Shown here piece by piece: positions 12,109-23,539 of a stretch of 64,000 nucleotides of DNA. The DNA lies in contig JAXDDX010000005.1 in NCBI GenBank assembly GCA_034670405.1, positions 5,891,001 through 5,955,000 on the forward strand, in the 5' to 3' direction. Within the stretch, counting starts at the first letter, position 1, and every line of letters begins with the position of its first letter. Below the pieces are notes generated by a model. That model saw nothing but the letters and a program-made list of their open reading frames with translations. It searched no databases and was not told the origin of the DNA. The stretch comes from Hoplostethus atlanticus (lineage: Eukaryota > Chordata > Actinopteri > Trachichthyiformes > Trachichthyidae). The translations under genes and the position numbers were made by a program.

Positions 12109-12940
12109 CACTTCTGGACAAGATTATTGTCTTCCTTGTATTTCATGCAAACAATGTAGCAAATCTTCTTCTATGGTTTCAAAATTGAAAGGTGGCCATG
12201 GCCGTGATTATTGGCACCCTTTAGAACAATTCAAATCAATTTTGTTGGAGGAAATAGATTCTGATTTGCAGTGTAAGTGAGTTGAAACTCACTTGTGACA
12301 GGTTGCATGTGGTATAAATGAACCAATTATCCGTTTTAGTGATAGAACAGTCTGTTCTGCTTCCCTGCTCATCTGTGAAAGTGGTGAAGAGAAAAGAGAT
12401 GTCTGAGGATGTCAGAAAAAATCCTCCATCACCAAACATAAGGATTCGCAAGGCTATAAGGCCATCTCTAGAGACCTTGGTATGCCTGTTTCCACAGTTT
12501 GCAATGTTATTAAGAAGTTTGCTGCTGATGGAATTGTTAAGAATCTCCCTGGACGTGGTGGTAAGAGGAAAATTGATCTCAGATGTCATTGAATGTTGGT
12601 GTGAGGCCTTGAAAAAACACCTTGCATCGAATCCAAAGATCTCAAGGCTTGCCTGGAGAGGTCTGGGGTAATGGTTTCAGCCCGTACCATACGCCAGACA
12701 TTGAACCAAGAAAGATGGTTGAGGCCACAGAAAAACTGTTGAAAGAGAAACGTTTGGAAGCATCATCATTACCAAAGGCTGCAACTAAGTATTAGAAAAG
12801 GGCCAATAGTCATGACCATCACCATCACCACTTTTCAATTTTGAAGCCATAAAAGATTTTTCTTTTTAATAATATGTATTCTTATTGTTTTATCGTGTGT
12901 TGTTAAATAAAACAGATGAACACGTGAAGACCAAAAGTTG
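12109..12940 (+). mobile_element. Degenerate, internally deleted Tc1/mariner-type transposon
   Basis: A TA dinucleotide at 12107-12108 precedes CACTTCTGG. Long inverted ends are visible: 12170-12225 pairs with 12800-12860 (ctatggtttcaaaattgaaa against the reverse complement of ttttcaattttgaagccata, then tattggcaccctt against tattggccctt). From about 12452 the + strand encodes a recognisable paired-like DNA-binding part of a Tc1 transposase (GYKAISRDLGMPVSTVCNVI, then a GRGGKRKID motif). A stop follows in that frame, and further fragments (SKDLKACLERSG, VSARTIRQTLNQE) also contain stops. The DDE catalytic part is missing and the whole is about half the usual 1.6 kb, so it is a dead copy. Confidence 0.85.
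12452..12770 (+). pseudogene. Tc1-like transposase remnant (DNA-binding N-terminus)
   Basis: This is the coding remnant inside the Tc1 relic. The helix-turn-helix segment and the GRGGKRK linker are readable from 12452 to about 12579. After that the frame is broken by stops at about 12589 and 12598, and again near 12739. No DDE triad region is present. It is non-functional. Confidence 0.8.
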
Positions 12941-13350
12941 TTTCAATTTCTAATTATTTCATAAGCTATTGTACATCACCTACATAGAATGCAAGGGTGC
13001 CAGAACTGCATTTCATACTCAGTTCAGTTCATTCTTGGGTCATATATATTCTGCATTATTTTTTTTTTCTTTGTCTCATATGTTCTTGTCTGATATGTTC
13101 TTGACACGTTGGAATTGTCACAGGATCCTATTGCTATTTTGCTGCTGCAACGACCCAATTCCCACGAGATCTCTGCAGTTCATTAATCATTAACGTTTCG
13201 TCAAACGTTATCCTGCAGTATACTAACTACTACAATGTGCCTGCTACAACTACTGTTCTCCTTTTCTGTTCACTGTATTTCCAGAGCCTTGATGAAGGTC
13301 ATTCAATGATAATGCTTTCTAACAGTGCGTTGGTGTGTTCCTCCCCTCAG
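12941..13350. other. Intron end before the second exon
   Basis: No feature other than a short T-rich run at 13060-13071. It ends in the acceptor ctcccctcag (AG at 13349-13350). Confidence 0.6.
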
Positions 13351-13471
13351 GCCTGGCCAGGGCAAAGTCGGTCCCCAGCCATACGTACTCCAACGAGGTG
13401 GTGACCCTGTGGTACCGGCCTCCAGATGTCCTGCTGGGATCCACAGACTATTCCACCTGCCTGGACATGTG
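13351..13471 (+). CDS. cdk14: cdk14 exon: activation segment
   Basis: It completes the DFG glycine (g|gc) and encodes [20 protein letters not shown] followed by [19 protein letters not shown] and two bases of Trp. This is the kinase activation segment and P+1 loop ([10 protein letters not shown], the CDK equivalent of the APE region), then the start of helix F with its conserved Asp (LDMWG). The [14 protein letters not shown] stretch is diagnostic for CDK14; CDK15 differs at several of these positions. Acceptor ctcccctcag and donor tg|gtgggt fit the phase of both neighbours. The exon is 121 bp, so the frame passes on with two bases. Confidence 0.96.
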
Positions 13472-14269
13472 GTGGGTACCGCTGACGACCTAGATCCCCC
13501 CCTCACATCCTCATCCTGTACTCTTTTAACAATTTATCTTTTATTTAATGAGCTTGTCTCATCGAGGTCGAGATCTTTTTTTTCGAGAGAGAGAGGCCTG
13601 AGAACCCAAAATTCACATTCATAAAGGTGACAAAATACACACTATAATTCAGTCAGGCAGCAACATATGGACATCATTAAAAAACATTGTAGAAAAAGTC
13701 ATTGCTTTAAAATCACAGAGGGGAACAATAAATTCCGATTTCAACTTTTAACAAGTCTGTGAACCTGAAATGTATCTACTCCAACGTTTTCATACATGCA
13801 GGATGCAGTCCCTGTAGTTTACACTGTATATAGTTTCCTCCTCGTGTTTTTTTTCCTCGTCTCCTCCGTCACCCTTCGCCCATTCCCTCTCCCACTGAGA
13901 GTATGCGTCCAAGGCTGGGAGAGGCAGTTACAGTTATTACAATCACAGATTAATGGAGAGGCTGCAGACATGCGGCAAACAAACCAGCCTTCATCAGCAT
14001 CTGATTGAACCCTCGCTAATACCAGCATGTGAATACAGATTTTGTATTCTCTGAAAATGGACACATTATCCCCCTGGTGATATTAATTTCTGATGAATAT
14101 GAAGTGTTCGTAGAATAATATGGACACTGCATGTTCCTTATGATTCAACACTGCTTAGTGAAAGCTGCACGATCCTGATCAAGCCGGGCATTCCCAGCAG
14201 GCTCGGGACTCGGCTTTAACTGGAGACTCCTGAAAACGAGCCTAGGCAGTTGTCCTTTGATTAAAAATT
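13472..14269. other. Intron, no gene
   Basis: Nothing recognisable apart from ordinary AT-rich sequence. Confidence 0.5.
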
Positions 14270-14695
14270 GGATCTGGTTCAGTAGTCCACCCTGTGATGT
14301 GATGGATATGATGCACTTTGATTGGACACAAGTATGCATGAATGTTTTATTATCATTATTATTGTAATTATTAATAAATAAATAATAATAATTACAACAA
14401 CAGTAACAACATACATTAATATTAAGAAATAATAATATGTTTGTTTGTTTGTTTTTTGTTTGTTTTTATGTTTTTTATTTATTTATTTATTTTATTTTAT
14501 TACAAAAATATTCTGCCATGAAAATGGTCAAGTTTAAAAGGCATTGAATATCGGCACATAATAGCTATCTACCGGCTAAAATGTTTTTTTCTTCACACCT
14601 CTGAGATTTGGCACGTATATCGGCTATCAGCAGCTTATTTGTACACGTATCAGCTGTCATAACCCATTTCAGTCGAGCCCTGGTGACCACGTCTC
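14270..14695 (+). repeat. Family A, copy 3 (interrupted)
   Basis: The 5' block (gatgtgatggatatgatgca, 14297-14330) is followed by an AT-rich, ATT/TTTG-rich segment. The 3' block follows from about 14510 (ctgccatgaaaatggtcaag, attgaatatcggcaca, tatcggctatcagcagc, cagtcgagccctgg). Confidence 0.65.
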
Positions 14696-14891
14696 TGGAC
14701 AGGCAGTCAGCAGGGACGGCCCATTCCAAGGACCCCAGCTGCATCTCACTGTGGCCAATTAAACACTGGTGTGTGTTTGGGGAGGGTGGGGGAGGACTGG
14801 GATGAAGAGGGATAACGGGGTGCCTTGAAGGGTATTTGAGCAGGTGGGCAAATCTGCAGGGTACTTTTCCATTCACTGAGAGTTGCCCTCA

Positions 14892-14945
14892 GACACACAC
14901 ACCCACACTCACACACTCACACACACACACACACACACACACACC
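14892..14945. repeat. (CA)n microsatellite
   Basis: CA repeat with a few CT and CC interruptions. Confidence 0.95.
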
Positions 14946-15294
14946 CCTGGCCACTTAGGAAGCAGCCTTCCATGAAGAAGCGCCTCTTGCAGGACCATAA
15001 GGTTGTTCCATTGGGACAGCGGATCTATCTGACTGCCATGTGAGGCATCCATCACAACAGCCCACAGGTTACAGGATCAGATCTGTTTGGAGGGAGGATG
15101 TGATGGAAGACAGATGAGAAACTGCTCTATCGGGCTCCCTTCTTTCCTTAGGACCTCACCGAGCCGTTGCTCTCGCCGCACACGTCAATCACAGTCGACA
15201 TCGGAATCACTCATCGAGACAGCGAGAAGCAATCACGCATGGATGAACGTACAGGCTCACATAGGCTGAAGCCCACGGGCCATGACTATTTTTC

Positions 15295-15500
15295 TTGTCT
15301 GTCTGCTATAGAGGCTTTGCAGTTGCGTCACAAATCTCATGTCTGCCTCCATCATGGATCTATCAGGGAATTGGCTGTGTACATGTAATGTCTAAATATA
15401 CAACAACCAGGCTAGAAAAGAGAGAGCTACCCGAGGACCTCCAATATGGCTGCCAGAGGGTGTGTTATTTCACCTGAAAGCCCTCTAGTACCTATGAGCA
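15295..15500 (+). repeat. Dispersed repeat family C, copy 1
   Basis: Shared blocks with 19525-19810, 21590-21760 and 31330-31940 include gaggctttgcagttg, taatgtctaaatata, ggctagaaaagaga and gaggacctccaatatggc. Confidence 0.65.
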
Positions 15501-16424
15501 TAAGCAAAAAGGCGCTGTGGATACAGAAAGGATCTAGACTATGCTGTTGGTTGATTGGGCTCATGTAGACAGCATTGTGTCGCGGAAGTTCTGTTGAGTT
15601 GAGTTGACGGGAGTCAGTTGTTGAGATATATAACACCTCATTTCTGTGATCTGTTCAAATTTGCAGTTGCATTGGTAAATTGGCCTATTGTGGAAACAGT
15701 TTGTGTGCATCCGAGACAAGATGCATCTCAGGCTTTCTGCACAGTCAGTATTCAGTAGCTAGTAGTGAGTTTGGCAGTAGACATTTATTTTAGAAATAGA
15801 AATTCAGGTAAGAATGGGAACCTAGGGGCCAACGACCACTGTAATCCTTCACTGGGAATGACGGGACTGTCTATAAACTATACACTATTGGCAGATTGTA
15901 ACCCTTGGCCAAGACAACTGAACTGTGGTGATAATGCCCACAAATTGAATTGGTGTCTGTGCAGATCAAGCAGTTTTGTTGGTGAGCTTTCTTGCTTTGT
16001 CCTGTTTTTTTAATCTTACACGTGTATCGGCATATAAAAGCCATAATATTCATCATGGCATTTCTCATTATGGTGACTTTTAGGAATCCTAATGGTGCTG
16101 TCTAAGCTCTGCCTCTTACCTAGTTATAGCAGTAATCACAGTAAACAACCCCATCTAGGATGTTATTGCTATAACTCTGTGAACATTCAAGTATAATCTA
16201 ATTCCTACACTACCTCCCTTATACAATTAGCTCACATGGGTGTTTTTGCAGCTTTGGAGGCCTTGCGTCGACCTCCAGGTTGAAGTGTTGCTATAATATA
16301 GAGTGAATTTTGACATCCATTCTGACGTTGTCCGGAAGAGCATGGAAGCACTCAAACGTACTATGGGAAGTCATGGAAAAGTCATTTTTTTTAGATCAGG
16401 GCCATGGCGGGAACCTTGTTTGAA

Positions 16425-16745
16425 GAGTGATACAGATACCAATATTTTTATATTGATATTTTGTGCCAATATCCAATATCTTTAAATTTGACCATACCAG
16501 AATTGTATTCTTCTCATCATGGAAAAGCCTCTGAAACAGCGTTTAAACCATCGGGCACTGAAACTCTCCATTAAAACCCAGACTAATGAAATTCTTTTCA
16601 TTTCACTGCAGGCTTTCCAGACTGCTTTTTATTTAGCTGTGATCAGGGGGGAACCTGCATCATATCAGCAGTGCACACTGACTGGCTGACATCCAATATT
16701 TTATCAAAGGCCAATATAAGCAAACTGATATCTCAATTTAACGCT
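16425..16745 (-). repeat. Family A, copy 4
   Basis: Minus-strand copy. It reads in inverted order: ccaatattttta...ttttgtgccaatatc, ctttaaatttgaccat, ggaaaagcctctgaaacagc, aaactctccattaaaaccca, then aacctgcatcatatcagc. Confidence 0.7.
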
Positions 16746-17694
16746 TAATAATTGTATTATTTTGAAAATTCACTTTTGCCGACACTCACATACACTGAAA
16801 AAGAGCTGTTCTGGAGACACTAGAAATATTGGGTGCATAGGTTATGGGTGCGCTATGGAGATGGATGGGGTATTTCCAGCCACCCGAGGCGGGATGAATG
16901 TAGAAATGGGGAGAATGGGAGAATTGCAGAGGGCTGAATTTCTAGTAGTCTCCCTCTCTTCTCCCTCTCTCTCCCCTTGTGTTGGAGGTGTGAGAGGGAG
17001 TGTGCACTGGGCCATAAAGTGAATCTGTCAGGAAACAATAGCCCTTTTGACAAATGAGCTCTGCCAACAGTTTTACGCACACACACAGAGAGCCAAACAC
17101 TCCTTCCTGGCCACCTCCTTCATTCTCTCTGGACTGGACGTGATGTTTCTCGACCACTGTAAAAAAATACAACTAAAAAAAAAACTAAGAAAAAGAAAAA
17201 GCCTCACATGGAACCCCAATTTACCAATTTACCTAGCCTCTAGGAAGGGAAGACATTGATACCTTCATAAAATACTATTTCTCAACAGGGACTTTCAAAG
17301 ATTTCAAACACACTCACAATAGTGCAATATACACTGAGTGGACAAAACATGAATTCAGGGTGACCAAATGAATTCAGATGAAAGCTGTGAAAGCTTTATT
17401 GATTTCGCCTATTAAATCCACTTCCATCATGAAGGGGAGACGAAGGTGAGGCGACGTTAAAGAGGGTTTTTAGTCCTCTTGACAATCATGGATTGTATAC
17501 AATGGACTGCAACTCAATAGTAGGAAGGTTTCTCTAATATTTTGAGTGTAATGCACGCAATCCTAGGAATTTTTGCTGATATATGCTGACCTTTAAGTGA
17601 TACTTTACTTTGATACTTAAGCTGTACCTAATTTCTACAGTGCTTATTGGGAGACCTGGGCTGTTCTCATTGCTTTTGTTGTGCTGTCTTCCAG

Positions 17695-17788
17695 GGGCGT
17701 GGGATGCATTTTCATCGAAATGATCCAAGGAGTGGCAGCCTTCCCTGGAATGAAGGACATCCAGGACCAGCTCGAAAGGATATTCCTG
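17695..17788 (+). CDS. cdk14: cdk14 exon: helix F to helix G
   Basis: The first base completes the Trp of LDMW. It then encodes GVGCIFIEMIQGVAAFPGMK followed by DIQDQLERIFL, 31 codons that end on a codon boundary. This is the C-lobe from helix F towards helix G (GVGCIFIEM and the FPG motif of the CMGC insert region). Acceptor cttccag and donor ctg|gtgagt are canonical. Human CDK14 has the same sequence with few substitutions (for example V to I in the IFVEM motif), while CDK15 is clearly different here. Confidence 0.96.
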
Positions 17789-17929
17789 GTGAGTCAGTAA
17801 TGCCACAGTGTCCAGTTCCCCAGTATGTGCGATTGTACAATTATGGACAACTTGGTACACCAATACATCACAGTTTATTTTTTATTCACATCGATATCGA
17901 TTCAACTGCTGTGGTAATGTTAGACAATA

Positions 17930-18345
17930 TTGGCCTTTTGTTAAATATCCGATATCTGCTATTCAGTGTCATCCACCTCTGATATGATGGAGATTCCTCC
18001 CTGGCCACGGCTACAAAAAAATCTGTAAATCTTGCAATCTTTGCAGATTTTATTTCTTCATTAATTAATTAATTATTAATTATTTAACTCTTAAAGAATT
18101 CCATTAGTCTGGGTTTCAGTCGAGAGTTTTAGTATCCCATGATGGTCTAAATGCCGTTTCAGCGGCTGACAAGAAGAAAATGCTTGGGGGAAGACTGAAT
18201 GTAATTTTTGGCATGAAGATGTTTCAATTGAAAGATGTTGAATATCGGCACAAAATATGGGTCATCATCAGCTTCAATCCAAAGATACCAGTTTTGGTGT
18301 CTTGGCCTTCAAAACCCCAACAGACTGCAGTTAAATCTGTCAGAG
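17930..18345 (+). repeat. Family A, copy 5 (near full length)
   Basis: It starts with the variant head (cagtgtcatccacctctgat, atgatggagattcct), then tctgggtttcagtcgagagt, cccatgatggtctaaatg and ttgaatatcggcacaaaata, and ends near tggccttcaaaaccc. The same variant head occurs at 62425-62465, which suggests a subfamily. Confidence 0.75.
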
Positions 18346-18370
18346 CTGAGCCTGTATATATATTTAAGTT

Positions 18371-18390
18371 TGCATATAATATATAAATAT

Positions 18391-18422
<32 letters not shown>

Positions 18423-18425
18423 TAT
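18371..18425. repeat. (TA)n low-complexity tract
   Basis: Alternating AT with taaataaatata interruptions. Confidence 0.9.
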
Positions 18426-19524
18426 AATTGTTTGCATTTAATTTGCCTAATAACAATATATATGTACTGCACATAATGTTGATACAGTGTGACTATCAAT
18501 CATGACCCATTGAATTTGAATCATATTGTGAGGTCCCTGACAATACCCAGCCACTTTGGTCGCATCTATACTGCATATTCAGCTATTTTGGTACAAAGGT
18601 GTCTGAGTGCACACACTGTATATACTGCCACACATGCGTTAATGCATAAACCGTGTGCCTGAGTGGACTCTGCTATGTGAGCACTGAGACATGTATTGAT
18701 ACTGGGTCTTTGAGCCCAACGTGAAATGGCTAACCTCTGGAATAAAAAGTGAATCCTCTCTTAGTGCTCTGGAGGAGCTCTGGAGCATCCTCAGCTTCTT
18801 GATCTTGTCACTTATGATGAGGACATAGTGTGTGGGCATCCTTTTTACTCCAGGTCAGAGAGCAAATTCCAGCGGCGCTCGTTCAAGTAACCAGCCAATG
18901 GGGAGCAGTTAATGAATGCAACGGATATATATATGTATCTCCGCACAGGCTTGTGGGATGGCATAAATATATGAAGGTGATATGAGGACTCATGAAGCCT
19001 CTAATCACCCTCTCTGTCATTCCTCCACATCGTTCCATTACCAATCTGGTAATTGACGTGGAGTGTAGCAGAGCAGACATAATGGATTCATATTCACAGG
19101 CTGGAAGGGACTGAATAATTAATGTAGATAATTACCCGAGATGAGAGGATGAGAGGGTTCAGCCAGCAAAGGTGTGGAGACAAAGCATTTTTTTTTCCTG
19201 CTGTTTGGCCCCTAGGCTGAAGGCTAAAGATGTGTGTCTAAGGATGGATGGATGAAGGGATGTTAAGAGGTGGAGGAAGCCCCTCAGGCAGGGGTTCTCG
19301 CACAAAGCGTGACGTCCTGGTAGGAGGACTGGGAGATAAAGAAAAATGCTTTTTATCGATTGTCTTACACGCCAAAGGGGAACGTTGGGGCTGCCTGCAC
19401 ACATCTGTAAGGGGCTCCGGCCCCAGTGATCCATCCTCCCCTACCTAACACAAAGATAGCAACAGAGAGGAAAGAGGCCCGACAGTGGGATGGCTGCTGG
19501 TTAAACTGGGGCTGCATTCCACTT
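18426..19524. other. Intron, no gene
   Basis: No exon or known element recognised. Confidence 0.5.
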
Positions 19525-19810
19525 CCCCGTAGAAGCTTTGCAGTTGTGTCACCAATCAACCACGCCTGGCTCCAACATGGAGGTCCATTGGAGAATTAGC
19601 TGTGCTCAAATAATGTCTAAATATATAACCCGGCTAGAAAAGAGATACCTGAGAAAGATTGTTGTGGTTTAGATCCATTCAGTAACGTTCTCAGTAAAAG
19701 TGAACAGTGTGATCAGGTAGATTTGTCTCCAAATGTAGGTTACTGTGACTCAGTAAACTGTCTTGTCTTTAGCCCTAGTCTCTACTCCAAAACACTCTTG
19801 AGTTGTAACG
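19525..19810 (+). repeat. Family C, copy 2
   Basis: It has an almost identical block of about 100 bp with 31440-31540 (gatttgtctccaaatgtagg, ttactgtgactcagtaaact, tttagccctagtctctactc, caaaacactcttgagttgta), so at least one of these insertions is relatively young. Confidence 0.8.
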
Positions 19811-19953
19811 TCCCCCACTAACAAGGTGCATGGAAAGGGCAGGAAACTGGGATGGAAGGAATTTCAGCAACACTTGCACCAAGTGTTGGTCCATTAAGTT
19901 ACTTGAAACCCCTGTGCAGTGAAACTGGCTAAGAATATACAAGGTTATCCATC

Positions 19954-19982
19954 TTATGCCATAGCAACTTGCTATGGCATAA
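19954..19982. repeat. Near-perfect palindrome, 14-bp arms
   Basis: TTATGCCATAGCAA, one base, then TTGCTATGGCATAA. It is followed by a short ttcattcattc stretch. No function assigned. Confidence 0.9.
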
Positions 19983-20639
19983 ATCATTTATTCATTCATT
20001 CAAGAGAAAGATGTTTGTGCTTCTTTCACCGCTTATTCAGAAATATAGTCCCCCTGCAACAAGCTACGGTCTTGGCTGCCGCTTAGAAACTGCATCTCTG
20101 CTGCCCATAATTGGTCGCTTGAATGGATGAATGCTGGTGGCGTGCTCGCCTCACGAAAGTCAGAGCAAACTTTCAAAATAGGCCTTGTAAATCTAAAATA
20201 AGTCCCAAGAATCAGCAACTGCATTGCCTCCAGAAACAGATTTCGGTGGAGAGTTTAGGAGAGCAGAGGCAGCTCACTCAGAAGGAGGCAAGAAGAGATG
20301 TAAGCACAGGTCTGCTACCTGTTGTAAACCTTGCCCTAGTGGAGACACTTTACCATGTGCAAGGCCTTTATCTCCATCTACTGGAAGTTTACATGCCATG
20401 GATAGCATATGTATTCATAATCATGCTTGTTAATTCAGCAAAAGTAGGCTCACAAGACACACAGATCTTTTTTTTATTGGCAAAACAAAATGTGATGGCT
20501 AGGCTACTCTAAATTGAAAATCGATTTCAACGGTCATGTTTCAACGATCATGGGGTAATTAACAGGGGGTCCAGTAGTTTGACTAGATCATTTAAAATTA
20601 AACTCAACATTTCCATTGATAGTGACATTTGACAGAGAC
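19983..20639. other. Intron, no gene
   Basis: Nothing recognised. Open frames at 20123-20512 and 20224-20433 overlap each other in different frames and resemble no protein I know. Confidence 0.5.
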
Positions 20640-21180
20640 ATTGGTAGGCCGTTAACCAGGCGGAGGCTCAATGCTGCTGGAGGTGAAGAGACAGAAGCCT
20701 GGTTGAACTTGCCAGTGGTCTCCTCCTCTGTTTTTTTAACATGTGGTGTGGATGAGGACTTATTCTGTCCCCGTTTTCATCCTCCGGGAGAATGAATGAC
20801 GACCTGGTGAGGTCTCTCGTCCCCTCTCTTCCACACCTGACCAAGTGCAGCGGGATATCAAACCAGACGTTCTTCACAAGGGTATTGGGGGAGAGAGCTT
20901 CAAAGGCCACTTTACCGCTTTTCCTGTAGTTTTTATGATGGACTTGAACACATCATTGCAGCTCTTGAACACGGAGTATGTTGTGGACTGTGACGGTTCA
21001 GTCCTGCCCACAGTGCCAGTAAACTTGCTAAACTGTGTTTAGATCTCTTTGATGTCTGCACCGATGCATAAAGTTCCTGCGGCATATTATTCAGGGCGAC
21101 CTCATTGTAGTTTACCAAGTCCAAGCTCATGCCCTTAGCCAAGAGGTAGTTGTGAAGCGTATTCGTTACCCAGGTGATCT
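20640..21180 (-). pseudogene. Relic of a Crypton-type tyrosine recombinase (DUF3504, KIAA1958-like)
   Basis: Reading the minus strand from 21180, the frame gives ITWVTNTLHNYLLAKGMSLD and later LYASVQTSKRSKHSLASLL and AGLNRH, a region typical of the DUF3504 core. After a frameshift (at about 20985-20960), VFKSCNDVFKSIIKTTGKAV is readable. After another, LVKNVWFDIPLHLVRCGREG followed by TRDLTRSSFI and DENGDRI. WFDIxLHxxRRGREGxR and the DENG segment are hallmark motifs of the Crypton-derived DUF3504 family (KIAA1958, ZMYM, QRICH1 relatives). The catalytic region is incomplete, there are at least two frameshifts and a stop, and the copy is much shorter than an intact recombinase. It is a dead mobile-element copy. 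Family recognition is from motif memory, not from a search. Confidence 0.72.
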
Positions 21181-21229
21181 TTTTTTCATGCCTGTCCTCT
21201 TCTTTTTTGCTCAGTCACTTTTTTGTTTT

Positions 21230-21376
21230 TTTGCCTTTATTTGGACCGTTAACAGTGGCGAGAGAGACAGGAAAGATTGAGTGAGAGGAGGGATGACATG
21301 TGACAAAGGTCTCGGATTCGAACCCAGGATGTTGCGCTTACATGGTATGCACCTTAGACCAATGAACCACCATGTT
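21230..21376 (-). mobile_element. tRNA-derived SINE-like repeat
   Basis: On the minus strand tggttcattgg (A box) and gggttcgaatcc (perfect B box) are spaced as in a tRNA. The body (catgtcatccctcctctcac, cctgtctctctcgccactg) follows and ends in ataaaggcaaaaaaac. The acceptor-stem pairing of a tRNA is absent. Confidence 0.7.
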
Positions 21377-21589
21377 TAATTTATCTTTTCTAGCTAGCTG
21401 TATGCAACGGATGCAAATGTCGTCCTCTGTTCTTGCTGCAGTCAAACAGTTGCTATGGTTACACATTGCCGCGGGTTGTCTCAATCAGTGGTTAATAGGT
21501 ACAGATGTAACATTGGGGTATATATGCACAATAATGTAGACTACTACGTCAGAGCCACGCGGTTATCTGAAATTAATCAACACCCCAAC

Positions 21590-21760
21590 AGCCATTCAGA
21601 ATAGAGTATTCTCCCAGGCCATGGTATAAGACAGAATACACAATGGTAGTTCTAGCAGTAATTGGAAGGGACTAGAACTTCTCGTGTATGGTATATGGTC
21701 CTAAAATATGGCTGCCAGAGGGCTCTTTACTGTATGTCAGCCCTATATACAGTTCCAGGA
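21590..21760 (+). repeat. Family C, copy 3 and linked repeat debris
   Basis: ccattcagaata recurs at 22907-22918. atatggctgccagagggc recurs at 15448-15463. Confidence 0.5.
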
Positions 21761-22941
21761 CAGTGGGTTGCAGAGAGGGCACCAAGGATGATCCCCAGTC
21801 TGGGGCCTGAATGAAAGCATAGCATAAGCATTTTCCTTTGCAGAAAACTCAGAGGTACAGCTGGAGGAAGAGATGGAGGGATGGAGGTAGGATTAAGTAG
21901 GAGGTGGGAATGGTTTGAGCTGGGGAGTTGAAAGAAGGGAAAAATAGAAAGAGCGAGGATCAGGCAAGGTTTTTTTTATCTGTTGTGTTTTGATCATGTG
22001 CTGCGCTTCCTCTCACTGCTTTGTAATGCCCCTATGTGCTTCCAGTATTAAGAGGATTACCTGAGGATCAAATGTTGAGAGAGCCGGTACAATAAGCCAT
22101 CCATATGAGAGGGTCAGCACTGTGCTTGAACAAGACTTAACTTTACTGTAAGATAATTAAGCTCAAATAAAACCCATGCTCTCCTAATACCAACACCGCA
22201 CATTCACACAATAATTTACAAATCTTTATTGACTGAGCCAACCTTTCACAATCCAGATATCAATTATGAATAGAGCACATTCACATCACACAACATTAAT
22301 TAGCAGTTTATAAAGCTCTTGTTATTGATATCCCTTATATTTATTTATTTTTATTGACATTTCAAGTTTTTTACCTTGGTATGTAACACATGAATACAGT
22401 GCAATTCCATTGGCTAAAAAATACTAACAGGCAAAATTGAGCCATTGCTGTTTCGCTATCCCAGTCACGTTGCTTGTTGTGTGTTTCTGTGTATTCAGCT
22501 GTCACCTAGCGGCTGAAAATAACAGATAAATATGGAAATGTGGAGGCACGGGGCTTGGCAGGGCGATGTGTTAGCAAAAAACCTGCCTACCTGTCAGAGT
22601 TAGCCCGACATTGACATTTTCATCCCTCCTGCTTGCTCTCCAACCCTGTCCGTCATATCTCGGTTCGTCGGCCCGGGCTGGGGGTTTGGATGCTCAGCCA
22701 CTCATGTGAAGGGCACCATCAATGGATTATGCAGAGTCACAAGCATCTTAAAGGCCACGTTGCTTGTATAGGGGAAGAGAAAGGTCAGCTTCCATCACTG
22801 TTTGAGAGGCACCCTGCCAGGACTTGAGTTAGAGGATTGAACATAACATCCTGGAGGCTGGAATGTCACCTGGGACCGTGATGCCGGAACTTAAAAGTTA
22901 ACCAGCCATTCAGAATAATTCTATTGGTAGTAATTGCCTAA
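21761..22941. other. Intron, no gene
   Basis: A small repeat fragment is shared with 21590 (at about 22905). No other feature seen. Confidence 0.5.
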
Positions 22942-23536
22942 CAGTGCATTCACACAGCGAGCAACACGATCAATAAGTCACCGGAAGTCTATTCAGTTCC
23001 TATAGGGCTGAGCGACCAGGGAAACAATTTGTGGACAGCCAACAAGCTTGTCGGTCAAGAAAAGTTGGCCACAACTGAACTTCATCAGCCGTCAACAGCC
23101 AATCAGATTACCGCGCTTCCTTGTTTCCCTACCGATGCAATTTCGTTAGTTCCGCCTGGCAAGTGCAAAATGGACAAGAAGTTGATTCCAGGCCTTTCAA
23201 AGATTCCCAGTTTTATACAACTTTTATTTGAAATACTAAAGTAATAAATGTTTCAAAAACGATGCTTGGGGGACGGTTGCATCCATCGTTGGGGTCGATG
23301 GTAAGCTCTGAAATAATTTCATTGAGTTTTTTCTGTTTATTTTTGATTGATGTTACTTAATTAGTGATTGGGTAGCTACCCATGTTAACTCATTAAAACA
23401 GTGTTACATTATGAAAGGCAATGCCAAAGGAGTAAAAATACATGATTTGCCCGTTCAAAACTTGCAATTGGAGCTTCCCGCACCTCCCACAATCAGTCAG
23501 AACAGAGAATAAGTGGCTCGCTGTGTGAACACCCTG
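22942..23536. mobile_element. Non-autonomous PIF/Harbinger-like DNA transposon
   Basis: Terminal inverted repeats match at 20 of 24 positions: CAGTGCATTCACACAGCGAG on the left against CAGGGTGTTCACACAGCGAG as reverse complement of the right end at 23513-23536. Both ends are flanked by TAA (22939-22941 and 23537-23539), a 3-bp TWA target duplication as made by PIF/Harbinger elements. The 595-bp interior has no long transposase frame, so it depends on a transposase supplied elsewhere or is dead. Confidence 0.75.
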
Positions 23537-23539
23537 TAA

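Noticed and set aside
13325-13624. 99-codon frame across the exon at 13351
   Set aside because: It is out of phase with the kinase frame; a shadow of the exon.
21230-21376. Functional tRNA gene on the minus strand
   Set aside because: It has A and B boxes but no acceptor-stem or anticodon-arm pairing and a SINE-type body.
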